Shown here: positions 27,105 through 36,328 of the stretch, piece after piece
Layout: each line of letters begins with the position of its first letter
How positions within the stretch are numbered: position 1 is the first letter of the stretch
Notes under the pieces: model-generated
Database searches by the model: none
Seen by the model: the letters and a program-made list of their open reading frames with translations, nothing else
Told to the model about the DNA's origin: nothing
Translations under genes and position numbers: made by a program
NCBI GenBank assembly: GCA_963834365.1
Contig: CAWIBS010000024.1
Coordinates: forward strand, 62,001 to 126,000
Length of the DNA: 64,000 bases
Direction of reading: 5' to 3'
From: CAWJAP01 sp963834365
GTDB lineage: Bacteria; Acidobacteriota; Vicinamibacteria; Vicinamibacterales; Vicinamibacteraceae

Positions 27105-29683
27105 ATGAGCGAAACGGCGGGCGAGATGAACCTGTTCGAAACCGTGGTCAGGACCTGCGATATGGGGCTCGCACACTGCTGCGCAATCCGAGCTTCACGA
27201 TCGTCTCGATCCTGGCTCTGGCGCTCGGCATCGGTGTCAACGTGGCGGTCTTCACCGCGTACAAGGCGTTCATCGCGCGGCCGCTCGATGGGCGCGACCC
27301 CGACACCCTGGTCAACCTTTCACTGCGCCTCCAGTCCGGCGCGACCAACGCGAGGTTCAGCTATCCGGACTACGAAGCCTACCGTGACGGTCTGCGATCG
27401 TTCAGCGGCGTCATCGCGTTTTCGATCGAAGAACTGACGCTCACCGACGCCGGCGGCGCCGTCGCGAGGCGAAGCGCCGGGAGTGGATCGCTGGTTGGCA
27501 GACTTGGACTGTTGCCACAGTTGGTGGCCAACCGGGAGATTGCGACCACCTTCATCGTTTCTGAGAATTACTTCTCGGTGCTGGGCGTCACGACCGCGCG
27601 TGGCCGCGCGTTTGATGCGATCAGTGCGTCCGAGCTGGCCGCGACGCCTTCGGTGCTGATCAGTGAGAACTATTGGCAGCGACGATTTGCGGGCGATCCT
27701 GCGGTGTTGGGGAAGAGCATTCGGCTGAACGGTGCCCTCTTCACGATCATCGGGATCACTCCGCGCAACTTCGTGGGGACGAGCATCGCGGTGCCCAACT
27801 TCTGGCTGCCGCTCAGTCTCTATCCGCTGATACACCCGCACACCCCTCGGCTGCGTGACCGCGAAGACCTGTGTTGTCGCGTGTTCGGCCGTCTTGCGCC
27901 GGGCATGAGCATGCACGAGGCTCAGGCCGAGACAACCCTGCTGGCGTCACGATTGGGAGCGCTGCACGAGCCGAGCTCGGAACTGCACAAACCCGCGAGC
28001 GCAGTGATCTCGCCGGGCTCGCCGTTGCCAGGGATCCCCGCCAATCTGCGTTTGACGATCGTCTTGATCATGGCGGCGGCTGGACTGGTTCTGGTCATCG
28101 CGTGCGCCAACGCCGCTGGTCTCCAGTTGGCGCGTGGCGCCGTCCGTCAGGAGGAACTGGGCATGCGGCTCGCGCTCGGCGCGAGCGGATCGCGTCTGGT
28201 TCGCCAGTTGATGACCGAAAGCGCCCTGGTCGGCGCGCTGGCGGGCTCGCTTGCGCTACCGGTCACGTGGGCGATGCTGCGCGTGGCGGTGACCACACTG
28301 GCCGAACAACTCCCAGTCGAGTTCATTCTCGATGAGAGTCCTGACACCAGCGTCTTCGCGTTCGTGCTGGCCATTTCCATGCTGGCGGGCATCCTGTTCG
28401 GGCTTGCGCCGGCACTCGCGAGCTGCCGCGCCGCGTTGTTCTCGATCACCCGGGGCACAGGCACGTCGCTCCCCCGCGGCAGACTGCGTCATGTCCTCAT
28501 TGCCGCGCAGGTCGCAGTCTCGCTTACGCTCATGATTGCCGGCGGTCTCCTGGTACGCAGCGCCAGCCAGGCGCTCAACATGGAGACGGGGTACGACGCC
28601 GAACGAGTAATCAGTGTGAGTCTGCATTTCCCGGAGACTGCCGCCTACACGACCGAGTACAAAGGTTCCCTCGTGCGCGACCTTCGCAGCCGGGTGACAG
28701 CTTTGCCTGGCGTCAGCGCAGTTACCACCGCGCGCGCGCCGAACGACAGCGGCGGAAGACGCGCCGCGGTATCACTGAACCGCGACGCCCCGTCACCCGC
28801 GAACATGCGTGCGACCCTGTACTACACCTGGGTGCAGCCAAATTACTTCGAAACGCTTGGCATTCCTCTGTCTCGAGGCCGGGGCTTTCGAGCTCTCGTC
28901 GCGCAGGCCGATCACGATGCCATCCTGAGTGAGTCAGCGGCGCACCGCCTCTGGCCCGGGCAGAACCCCATCGGCCAGCGCTTGCGGCTCGGCACTGATG
29001 GCCAATTTCACAATCGAGGCGAACTGCTGCCCGACGGTCCGGCCTGGCAGGTCATCGGGGTGGCCCGCGACACACGGGGTGTCACGTTGGATGGCAGCGA
29101 CTCTCAGCAGGTATACCTCCCACTACCAGGCGACCGGCTCCAGGATTATCCGATGCTCGTTCGCACAGACTCAGATTCGAGACTGCTGATCGGCGCGGTG
29201 GAACCGGTCATCGCGGCCGTGGATCCTGGACTGACAGCCACCGCGTCGACGCTGCAGGCAATGCTTCGCCGCACGGAAGCCTTCCTCGCCGCGAGCTTCT
29301 CAGCGGCGATTGCCTCCAGCATCAGCCTGTTCGGGTTGCTGCTTGCGTCGATGGGGATCTACAGCACCGTCAGCTACGACGTCGTCCTTCGCACGCGCGA
29401 AGTGGGAATCCGCATGGCGATCGGCGCTCAGAAGAGCAATGTTCTGGCGTTGATGCTGCGGGGAAGTCTCAGTCCCGTTGTTCTCGGATTAGTGGCGGGG
29501 ACCGTGCTGGCCGTGGGCGCGTCGCGCCTGCTGCGGGGCGTGCTCTATGGCCTCGGCGCAATCGACGCCGTCTCTTTCGCCGGTGCATCGCTCCTGTTCC
29601 TGGCGATCGCGCTGGCCGCCAGCTGGCTGCCGTCCCGGCGGGCAATGCGCATCGATCCACTCGTGGCACTCAGAGATCAGTGA
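27105..29683 (+). CDS. FtsX/MacB-like permease of the ADOP group, without the N-terminal domain (frameshift near 27151)
   Basis: The proposed start is ATG 27105. The frame is restored if one C lost near 27131-27133 is put back, giving a read into DLRYGARTLLRNPSF and ILALALGIGVNVAVFTAYKA. The rest is open for more than 800 residues. It has a MacB_PCD domain, LVIACANAAGLQLARGAVRQ, VLIAAQVAVSLTLMIAGGLL, a second MacB_PCD, LFGLLLASMGIYSTVSYDVV with REVGIRMAIGAQ, and the end RIDPLVALRDQ. Unlike the others it lacks the helical N-terminal domain and has no PadR partner. It is divergent from the PadR-ADOP pair and may share its control region. The indel here is a deletion, unlike most others in the window. 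Confidence 0.85.
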
Positions 29684-29754
29684 CCCGTCGCGATGAGCCG
29701 CGGAAGACGCGTGTGACGTTCTGACTCATGCCGAGGGTCGCGAGCTTGCCGTTG

Positions 29755-31119
29755 TCAGCGCCCGACCGCGAACAACGCGCCGTCGCTCCGCAGGAACAGC
29801 CGGCCCTGCGCAATTGCGGGAGACGCAAGAAAGCGCCCGCTCAACTCGTTGCGTGCCAGCACCTCCGGGCTCCGGCCGGCGCGCAGCACGAAGGTCTCTC
29901 CCGTCTCGCTCACGAAATAGACCTTGCCGTCGCCGGCGACCGGTGACGCGAAGAACACGCCGCCGAGTCGATGGCGCCACACGGCCTCGCCGGTTCGCGC
30001 GTCCGCGCACGACACGACGCCCACCTCGTTGGTCATGTAGAGCAGCCCGTCGTAGTAGACGATCGACGGCACGTACGACGCGCCGGCCGCGACACGCCAG
30101 TCCACGTGCGTCGCCGTGACGTCGCCGCGGCCGCCCGGCCGGATCGCCAGGTAGTCGCTGTTGCGATAGCCGCGGCTCAGATAGATCCGGCCATCGTGGA
30201 AGACGGCCGACGGGATCGGCGTCTGGCGCTGGCTGCCCGTATACCAGAGGAGCTCGCCCGTCTTCGGATCGTAGGCGTCGATGCGCTCGGAGGAGTTGAC
30301 CAGGAGCTCGTCTCCCCGCGGTCCGGGCACGACGAGCGGCGTGCTGTGGGAGACGCGGCCCGCGCCGCGGTCCACCTTCCATCGCTCCTTCCCCGTACGG
30401 GCATCGAGCGCCAGCAGGTACGAGGCGCGCCGGTGGTCACACAGGAAGATGACGAGATCGCCATGGAGCGCGGGCGAGCTGCCGTGCCCCCACTGCGTCT
30501 GGAACGGCGCATAGTCCTCGCCGAGATGACGCGTCCAGACGACCTGCCCCTCCATGTCGAGGGCGACGACCTGGCCGTTGCCGAACCAGGCGTAGGCGCG
30601 CTCGCCGTCGGTGGCCGGTGTCGGCGTCGCCAGGTTGTGCTTCTCGTGAAGATCGGGGAACGGGCCGGTCGCGCGGGCCTTGTGCTCCCAGAGGCGCTCG
30701 CCGCTGGACCGCCGGAAGGCCTCGACGACGAGCCAGATCGCCGGGCCCGACTGATCGGGGGTCGCGCTGGCCTCGCCACGCCGCCCGCCGATCGGCGTCT
30801 CGCGCTCGGCGAGCGCGCGGTCGTCCCGCGCGAGCTGCGGGTGCGCGTCTCCCGTCACCGTCGTGCTGCCGATCTGCGAGGTGACGATGACGCGGTCGCC
30901 CCAGACAATGGGCGAGGAAGTGCCGAGCCCCGCGAGCGGCGCCCGCCAGGCCACGTTCTCGTGCTCGCTCCACGTCAAGGGCAGGCCGGATTCGGCCGAA
31001 ATGCCCTGGCTGGCCGGCCCGCGCCATTGCGGCCAGTTCTCCGCGGCGAGTCCGACTCCCGACAGCACGAAGGCGGCCGCCCACGCGAGCCGCGTCGGCG
31101 CGCTGAAAATGAGACGCAA
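29755..31119 (-). CDS. PQQ-like beta-propeller repeat protein, secreted
   Basis: TTG 31119 is preferred because GGGAGG lies seven bases before it; ATG 31137 in the same frame overlaps that ribosome site. The signal peptide (LAWAAAFVLSGVGLA) leads into WPQWRGPASQGIS, the opening strand typical of this group. Repeated WxxGxxD-like blades follow: VWGDRVIVTSQ, GQVVALDMEGQVVW, LLALDARTGKERWK, IDAYDPKTGELLWYTG and GVVSCADARTGEAVWRH. About 455 residues, eight blades expected. The PQQ-binding and metal residues of true quinoprotein dehydrogenases are not recognisable, so it is probably a structural or assembly propeller (BamB-like fold) rather than a dehydrogenase. A relative with an EF-hand insert lies at 47211-48642. 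Confidence 0.82.
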   Translation of the reverse strand: MRLIFSAPTRLAWAAAFVLSGVGLAAENWPQWRGPASQGISAESGLPLTWSEHENVAWRAPLAGLGTSSPIVWGDRVIVTSQIGSTTVTGDAHPQLARDDRALAERETPIGGRRGEASATPDQSGPAIWLVVEAFRRSSGERLWEHKARATGPFPDLHEKHNLATPTPATDGERAYAWFGNGQVVALDMEGQVVWTRHLGEDYAPFQTQWGHGSSPALHGDLVIFLCDHRRASYLLALDARTGKERWKVDRGAGRVSHSTPLVVPGPRGDELLVNSSERIDAYDPKTGELLWYTGSQRQTPIPSAVFHDGRIYLSRGYRNSDYLAIRPGGRGDVTATHVDWRVAAGASYVPSIVYYDGLLYMTNEVGVVSCADARTGEAVWRHRLGGVFFASPVAGDGKVYFVSETGETFVLRAGRSPEVLARNELSGRFLASPAIAQGRLFLRSDGALFAVGR

Positions 31120-31304
31120 AAATGAACCTCCCTGCATCCGACCCTGCGTTTGCGGCGTTGTCGGCAGCCGACGCGCCAATCGCACACCACCTCACCGTTC
31201 GACGCTGTCGTGAGGGGGGAGGGCTGACGGGGCTGAGAACGGAGGCTATCCTAACCGCGAGACGGCCCCAATGTTTCCATCGTCCCGTCCTCTGCGGCTC
31301 TGGC

Positions 31305-31354
31305 GTCGGGTGCTTTTTCTCGAGATCGCCTCGACGTGAGAAAAAGCACCCGAC
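31305..31354. repeat. Perfect 17-bp hairpin repeat
   Basis: GTCGGGTGCTTTTTCTC (31305-31321) and its exact reverse complement (31338-31354) are separated by 16 bases. The hairpin stands six bases behind the stop of the molybdoenzyme gene, so it may end that transcript. It lacks a proper U-tract, and the shape is that of a dispersed intergenic repeat. Confidence 0.65.
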
Positions 31355-31360
31355 CCCTTC

Positions 31361-33571
31361 TCACGCCGACCGGAGTGGCAGTCTCGTGATGGGCTTTCCC
31401 GTCAACGCGAGTAGCGCGTTGGCCACGGCGGGCGCAATCGGCGGAACGCCGGGCTCGCCCACGCCGGTGGGATTCTCGGTCGATGGCACGATGTGCACCT
31501 CGACTTGCGGCATCTCGCTGATCCGCAGCATCGGGTAGTCGTGGAAATTGCTCTGGACGACCGCGCCCTTCTCGAGCGTGATGCGCCCGTAGAGCGCCGC
31601 CGACAGGCCGAAGCCGATGCCGCCCTCCATCTGCGCCCGCACCACGTCGGGATTCACGGCGAGGCCGCAATCCACGGCGCAGACCACGCGATCGACGCGG
31701 AAGCTTCCATCCTTCTTCAACGTCACCTCGGCCACTTGCGCCACGAAGGAGCTGAACGATTCGTGGACCGCGACGCCGCGCGCCCGCTTCTCGCCGCCGG
31801 GACCGGCCGGGAGCGGCTTGCCCCATCCGGCTTTCTCGGCCGCGAGGTTCAACACGCCGAGGTGCCGCGGGTGCTTGGCCAGCAGCTTCTGACGATAGGC
31901 GACGGGGTCCTGACGGGCCGCGGCGGCGAGCTGGTCGAGCACGGTCTCGACCGCGAACGCCGTGTGCGTCGAGCCCACCGATCGCCACCAGAGCACAGGC
32001 ACGCCCAGCTTCGGGGAGTGCAACTCGACGCGGAGATTCGGAATCGCGTAGGGCTGGTTGGCCGCACCTTCGACCGACGTGCCGTCGATGCCGTCCTTGA
32101 CCATCGCCGCCTCGAGCGCCGTTCCCGCCGTGATCGATTGACCGACGATGCGGTGCTGCCAGGCCACGGGGAGTCCATCGGGACCGATCGCGGCTTTGAC
32201 GGCGTGCACGAACGCGCCCCGGTAGTAACCGCCTTTCGTATCGTCCTCGCGGGTCCACACCAGCTTGACCGGCGCCTTGCCGTCGATGGCCTTCACGATC
32301 TGGGCGCATTCGACGACGAAGTCCGAGTGCGACGAGGCGCGCCGCCCGAAGCTGCCGCCGGCATAGAGCGTGTGGATCTCGACGGCCGGCGGCGGGATGC
32401 CGAAGACGCCCGCAACCGCCGTCTGATCCACCGTGTGCCACTGCTCGCCGCCCCAGCACTCGGCGCCGCCTTCCGTGCGTCGCACGACGTAGTTGAGCGG
32501 CTCCATGGAGGCGTGCGCGAGATACGGGAACTCGATCAGCGCGTCCACCGTCTCGACCCCGGCGAGCGCGCGCGCCGTGTCGCCGTCGTTGCGCGCGACG
32601 AGGCCCGGCTTGTGCGCCAGTTCACGGAACTGGGCCAGGATCTCGGACGACGAGCCCGTGTACGCCTGGGTCTCGTCCCATGTCACCTTCAGCAGGTCGC
32701 GTCCCTTCTTCGCGGACCAGAAGTCGGTCGCCACGACGGCCACGCCGCTCGGAATCTGGACCACGAAGCGCACGCCGGGCGCCTTCGACGCCGCCGCCGC
32801 GTCGAACGACTTGACGGTGGCGCCGAACTTCGGCGGGTGCGCGACGACCGCGGTGAGAAGTCCCGGCAGGCGCACGTCCTGCGTGAAGATCGCGCGGCCG
32901 TTCACCTTCTCGCGGCTGTCGTAGCGCTTCGCCTGCGCCTTGCCGATAAAGGCGAAGTCTTTCGCGTCCTTGAGCGACACCTTGGCTGGCACCGCCTGCT
33001 TCGCCGCAAGATCGGCCAGCTCGCCGAACGTCGCTCGCTTCCCGGACGCATGCGTGAGCGCCCCGGCCTTGACGGCAATCTCGCCGGCCGGCACCTTCCA
33101 CGAGGCTGCGGCTGCCGCGACGAGCATCGCGCGGGCCGCGGCGCCTGCCTCGCGCAACTGGACGAACGAGTTGGCGATCGACGTCGACCCGCCCGTGCCC
33201 TGCATGGGACCGAACAGGAGATTGTTGTACTGCTTGGCGTCGGCTGGCGCGCCCTCGACACGAATCTGGCTCCAGTCGGCGTCGAGCTCCTCGGCGACGA
33301 GCGTCGCGAGCCCCGTGTAGACGCCCTGGCCCATCTCGAGATGCTTCGAGAGCACCGTCACGGTGTTGTCGCGGCCGATGCGCAGGAACGCGTTCGGCGC
33401 GAACGGACTGGCGCCGGAGGTGGGCGAAGAGGCGGTTTGCGCGGCCTCTGCAAGGCCCGGCACGCGCGGCAGGAAGAGCCCGAGCACGAGTCCCGCGCCG
33501 GTCTGCAGGACGAACCGGCGGCTCGGCCCGGAGGGAGCGGTCGCGGGAGTCAAGGAGGCAAGGCGTTTCAT
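31361..33571 (-). CDS. Molybdopterin-binding subunit, isoquinoline 1-oxidoreductase beta (xanthine oxidase family)
   Basis: This 736-residue periplasmic molybdenum hydroxylase large subunit has a twin-arginine signal (SRRFVLQTGAGLVLGLFLP). It shows the aldehyde/xanthine oxidase domains: the molybdopterin loop QGVYTGLATLVAEELDADW, QGTGGSTSIANSFVQLR, and AGGSFGRRASSHSDFV near residue 410. The C-terminal GVGEPGVPPIAPAVANALL contains the conserved catalytic Glu. The enzyme hydroxylates N-heterocycles or aldehydes using water, passing electrons to the [2Fe-2S] subunit encoded just upstream. There is no FAD subunit, as in isoquinoline oxidoreductase, which uses a cytochrome acceptor instead. No cytochrome gene is adjacent. 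Substrate cannot be deduced. Confidence 0.9.
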   Translation of the reverse strand: MKRLASLTPATAPSGPSRRFVLQTGAGLVLGLFLPRVPGLAEAAQTASSPTSGASPFAPNAFLRIGRDNTVTVLSKHLEMGQGVYTGLATLVAEELDADWSQIRVEGAPADAKQYNNLLFGPMQGTGGSTSIANSFVQLREAGAAARAMLVAAAAASWKVPAGEIAVKAGALTHASGKRATFGELADLAAKQAVPAKVSLKDAKDFAFIGKAQAKRYDSREKVNGRAIFTQDVRLPGLLTAVVAHPPKFGATVKSFDAAAASKAPGVRFVVQIPSGVAVVATDFWSAKKGRDLLKVTWDETQAYTGSSSEILAQFRELAHKPGLVARNDGDTARALAGVETVDALIEFPYLAHASMEPLNYVVRRTEGGAECWGGEQWHTVDQTAVAGVFGIPPPAVEIHTLYAGGSFGRRASSHSDFVVECAQIVKAIDGKAPVKLVWTREDDTKGGYYRGAFVHAVKAAIGPDGLPVAWQHRIVGQSITAGTALEAAMVKDGIDGTSVEGAANQPYAIPNLRVELHSPKLGVPVLWWRSVGSTHTAFAVETVLDQLAAAARQDPVAYRQKLLAKHPRHLGVLNLAAEKAGWGKPLPAGPGGEKRARGVAVHESFSSFVAQVAEVTLKKDGSFRVDRVVCAVDCGLAVNPDVVRAQMEGGIGFGLSAALYGRITLEKGAVVQSNFHDYPMLRISEMPQVEVHIVPSTENPTGVGEPGVPPIAPAVANALLALTGKPITRLPLRSA

Positions 33572-33598
33572 GGTGGCAGGACCTCGCTGTCGGGAAAA

Positions 33599-34057
33599 TC
33601 AGGACAGGGCAGCCGCGGCGTCCTTGATGGCCGCACGGATGCGAACATACGTGGCGCAGCGACAGATGTTTCCCTCCATCGCGCCATCGATGGCCTCGTC
33701 GGTCGGCTTCCGTGTCGTCTTGAGAAGGGCAGTCGCCGACATGACCTGGCCCGACTGGCAGTAGCCGCACTGCACGACGTCGAGCTGCGTCCACGCGTTC
33801 TGCACGGCGCGACCAACCGGGTCGTGCTCGAGCGCCTCGACCGTCGTCACGGCCTTGCCGGCGAGCGCGGCGACCGGGGTGGTGCACGAGCGCGTGGGCG
33901 CACCGTCGACCAGCACCGTGCACGCGCCACACAGGGCCATCCCGCAGCCATACTTCGTGCCGGTGAGGTGCAGGTGATCGCGAAGGGCCCAGAGCAGCGG
34001 CGTGTCTTCGGCCACGTCGAGCTCGACGGGCTTGCCGTTGACGGTCAGACGGGTCAT
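33599..34057 (-). CDS. (2Fe-2S)-binding subunit of the molybdoenzyme, isoquinoline 1-oxidoreductase alpha type
   Basis: This 152-residue two-cluster ferredoxin-like subunit starts at ATG 34057 behind AGGAG. The N-terminal plant-type cluster has Cys38, Cys43, Cys46 and Cys58 (KYGCGMALCGACTV, then RSC). The C-terminal cluster has Cys97, Cys100, Cys132 and Cys134 (QCGYCQSG, GNICRC). It passes electrons from the molybdenum site of the large subunit, whose gene begins 28 bases downstream. The pair forms an operon. No Tat signal is present; it is presumably exported by hitchhiking on the large subunit. Confidence 0.93.
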   Translation of the reverse strand: MTRLTVNGKPVELDVAEDTPLLWALRDHLHLTGTKYGCGMALCGACTVLVDGAPTRSCTTPVAALAGKAVTTVEALEHDPVGRAVQNAWTQLDVVQCGYCQSGQVMSATALLKTTRKPTDEAIDGAMEGNICRCATYVRIRAAIKDAAAALS

Positions 34058-34191
34058 GGGAATCTCCTGAGATGGGAGCTGGTACGACGGTTGCGCCATC
34101 ATAGGCCCCTGAGCGGGGACCCGCAATCACGCGCGGGGGTCTCTCCGTGCCCGCCGGACCCAACTAACAGGTTGAAGACGCATCCGCGACA

Positions 34192-34274
34192 ACTCGCAGC
34201 TCCCAACTTCCAACGCCCAAAGCCCTCTCAGGCGATCGGCCGGGCATCCATTGGGAGTTGGAGGTTGGGAGTTG
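34192..34274. repeat. Imperfect inverted repeat (CTCCCAACTTCC / GGAGGTTGGGAG)
   Basis: A pyrimidine-rich arm near 34199-34219 pairs with a purine-rich arm near 34251-34272, at 19 of 21 positions over the core. Such GGGAGTTGGGAGTTGG-like arms look like a dispersed repeat or the eroded end of a mobile element. It abuts a transposase fragment, which supports the second view. Confidence 0.5.
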
Positions 34275-34276
34275 AC

Positions 34277-34462
34277 ATGTCTCGCTCGAGACAGGTCCGG
34301 CCTACCTGTCCGCGGTGTAGCGGGCGGCTCCGCCTCGTGGCGCTGATTGAACACGCGTCGGTGGTGCAGCGAATCCTGCGACACCTCGGCCTGCCAACGG
34401 AGGTACCCGAGCCGCAGCCGGCACGGGCGCCGCCGAGGCGACTCGAGACGCACAAGAATCCC
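34277..34462 (+). pseudogene. IS91-like transposase C-terminal remnant
   Basis: The plus strand reads PTCPRCSGRLRLVALIEHAS then VVQRILRHLGLPTEVPEP with a proline-arginine tail. This is the zinc-knuckle-like C-terminal end found on IS91-type (Y2) transposases. Nothing of the catalytic domain is left, and the fragment starts right behind the inverted repeat at 34192-34274. It is a fossil of an insertion. Identification is by motif memory only. Confidence 0.55.
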
Positions 34463-34548
34463 GCGCGTAGCCGCGTCGGGCGTCAGGACCGGTGGTCGAC
34501 GACGACATCGGGTGAGTCAGCAGTCATGACCGGTGGGAGCGGGCGCCG

Positions 34549-36214
34549 TCATGGACCCTTCGGTCGCGGCGCGCGAGCCAGCGTCTGCCGCGCCTGCGCA
34601 TCGGCCGCGTCCCACGCGAGGAGCGCGCTCGCTTCAGCCACGGCCGCCGTCCAGTCGTTCGAGGTTTCGAGCAGTCGGACGAGCTCCCGCCGTGCCTCGA
34701 GCAAGCCGGGGCGCAACGAGATGGCACGGGTGAGCGACTGACGCGCTTGTTGCATCTCGCCTCGTGCCGCCAGCGCCCGGCCGAGTTGATAGTGCGCCGC
34801 CGCTTGCGCTGGATCGATGGTCACCACCTGACGCCATCGCGACTCCGCCGCCGGAAGGTCGCCCGTGTCTCGAAGCGCCAGGCCGAGCTGATAGTGCGCC
34901 GAGACCAGGTGAGGCGCCAGCTCGGTGGCCTCTCGCAACCGCGCGATGGCCGAAGCGCTTGGGCCCTTCTGCAAGTCCTTGACGGCAGCCTCGACGAGCA
35001 GCGCGGCCTGGCTGGAAGCGGAGGCTTCCGCATTGAGCCGGTCGATCGTGGCCCGCTCGCGCCTGGCCTCGTCCATTCGTCCAGCGCGTGCGAGCGTTTG
35101 CGCCAGCATGACGCGCGCCTCGACCAGCGTGGCATCGAGCTCGACGGCGCGTCCGAACGCGGCCACCGCGTCCGGCACGGCGTTCAACTTGAGCAGCACG
35201 GTGCCGAGCAGATGATGCCCCTGCGCCGAATCGGGAAGGAGCGCGATGGACGCTCGCAGCTCCCCGGCAGCCGCCTCGTACGCTTCACGGTGCCGCAGGA
35301 CGAGGCCGAGCGCGCGATGCGCCAGGGCGTGCGAGGGGTTGTTCACGAGCGCCGCACGAAGCTGCGCTTCTGCCCGGTCGAAGTCGCCGGCGAGGCGCAA
35401 CGCCAGGCCGAGCGCGTAGGGATACTCCGCGTCTTTCGTGTCGAGCTCGGCGGCGCGGGTCAGGCTCTGCACGGCCCTGTCAAATTGGCGGGTGTCCGCG
35501 AGCCGCTGGCCGAGTGCGAGGTGGTAGCGGGCCTGGGCCGGCTCGAGCCGGACGGCTGTTTCGAGCGCGGCCAGCGCAGGGTCGCTCGCCGGCTGGCCTG
35601 GCGAGGTCGCCTCGTCGAGCGCTCGGCGGGTCGCGAGGTGAAGTCCGAGGTTGTAGTGCGCCTCGGCCAGCCCCGGCGCCGCGGCCACGACCTGTCGCAG
35701 CAGAACAATCGCGCCGTCGAGATCGCCGACGCGTGCCGTCGCCGAGCTGAGGCCGTAGCGCGCCTCGAATCGAATCCGGCCGCAGGCGCAACGCCTCCAG
35801 ATACGCCTCGATGGCGTCGTGGGGCTGGCCCGTGCGCTCGAGCGCGAGCCCGAGGTGAAAGTGTGCCTGCGCGAGGCGCGGATCGAGCCGAATCGCGTGC
35901 CGGAACTCGGCGAGAGCCGCGTCGATCTGCCCGCTGTCACCGAGGAGCACGCCGATGGCGTCGCGGGCGAGCGCGTCCGTGGGGTCGAGGGTGGCAGCCT
36001 CACGAAACGCCGCGAGCGCGGCCTTGACGTTGCCCTCGGTCGCGTGCTGCGCGCCCTGCCGGCGGCGTTCCTCGGCCCTCGTGGCCGACGCCGCGGCGTC
36101 CTGCGCGTCGTGTGGAGCGGCGGCTCGCGGGGCGGTCCCCAGCGCAAGCGCGAAACAAGCCGCAGATGCGGCCCTTGCGATCGCCGCCCGCCCACGCGTC
36201 GTTCGAGTCGTCAT
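34549..36214 (-). CDS. Secreted TPR-repeat protein (frameshift near 35775)
   Basis: ATG 36214 begins a signal peptide (AAIARAASAACFALALGTAP). Tandem 34-residue TPR units follow almost to the end, recognisable by ALAxxxxAxxLxPxxAxAxxxLG patterns: FREAATLDPTDALARDAIGV, FRHAIRLDPRLAQAHFHLGL, LTRAAELDTKDAEYPYALGL, LREATELAPHLVSAHYQLGL, LTRAISLRPGLLEARRELVR. One extra base near 35775 breaks the third unit. Repaired length is about 554 residues with roughly 12 repeats. It is a periplasmic scaffold by inference. It follows a second TPR gene and a TonB receptor on the same strand, and a CRTAC1 gene diverges from that set, a combination common in acidobacteria. Confidence 0.8.
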
Positions 36215-36257
36215 GACAGGCGCCGAAGCAGGGTGAACGGAGATTGCCCGACATGGC

Positions 36258-36307
36258 GGGACAGCCCTTCAGGGCTGTCTTCCCCGACAGGGCTGAAGCC
36301 CTGTCCC
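36258..36307. repeat. Double palindrome (CCTTCAGG / CTGAAG core)
   Basis: GGGACAGCCCTTCAGGGCTG and, after a short spacer, the complementary GACAGGGCTGAAGCCCTGTC form two nested hairpins, and the whole unit can also fold on itself. Lies between the two TPR genes. Same family as the repeats at 9809, 23711 and 44627. Confidence 0.65.
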
Positions 36308-36328
36308 ACCCCGGTGGGGGAGCCCTCC

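Larger units (their letters stand above)
34058..34548. other. Intergenic region with inverted repeat and transposase remnant
   Basis: About 490 bases between the iron-sulfur subunit and the first TPR gene. It contains the GGAGTTGG-type inverted repeat at 34192-34274 and the transposase stump, listed separately. The rest shows no gene. Confidence 0.5.

Noticed and set aside
29755..31119. PQQ-dependent alcohol dehydrogenase
   Set aside because: Propeller repeats are clear, but the cofactor and metal residues and a cytochrome domain are not visible.
31493..34741. A 1082-codon open frame on the plus strand opposite the molybdoenzyme genes
   Set aside because: Arginine/histidine-rich translation without domains, lying antisense to two genes with complete catalytic motifs; a shadow frame caused by high GC.
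36258..36307. Rho-independent terminator for the TPR gene
   Set aside because: Strong hairpin but no U-tract, and the same repeat occurs in other places unrelated to gene ends.
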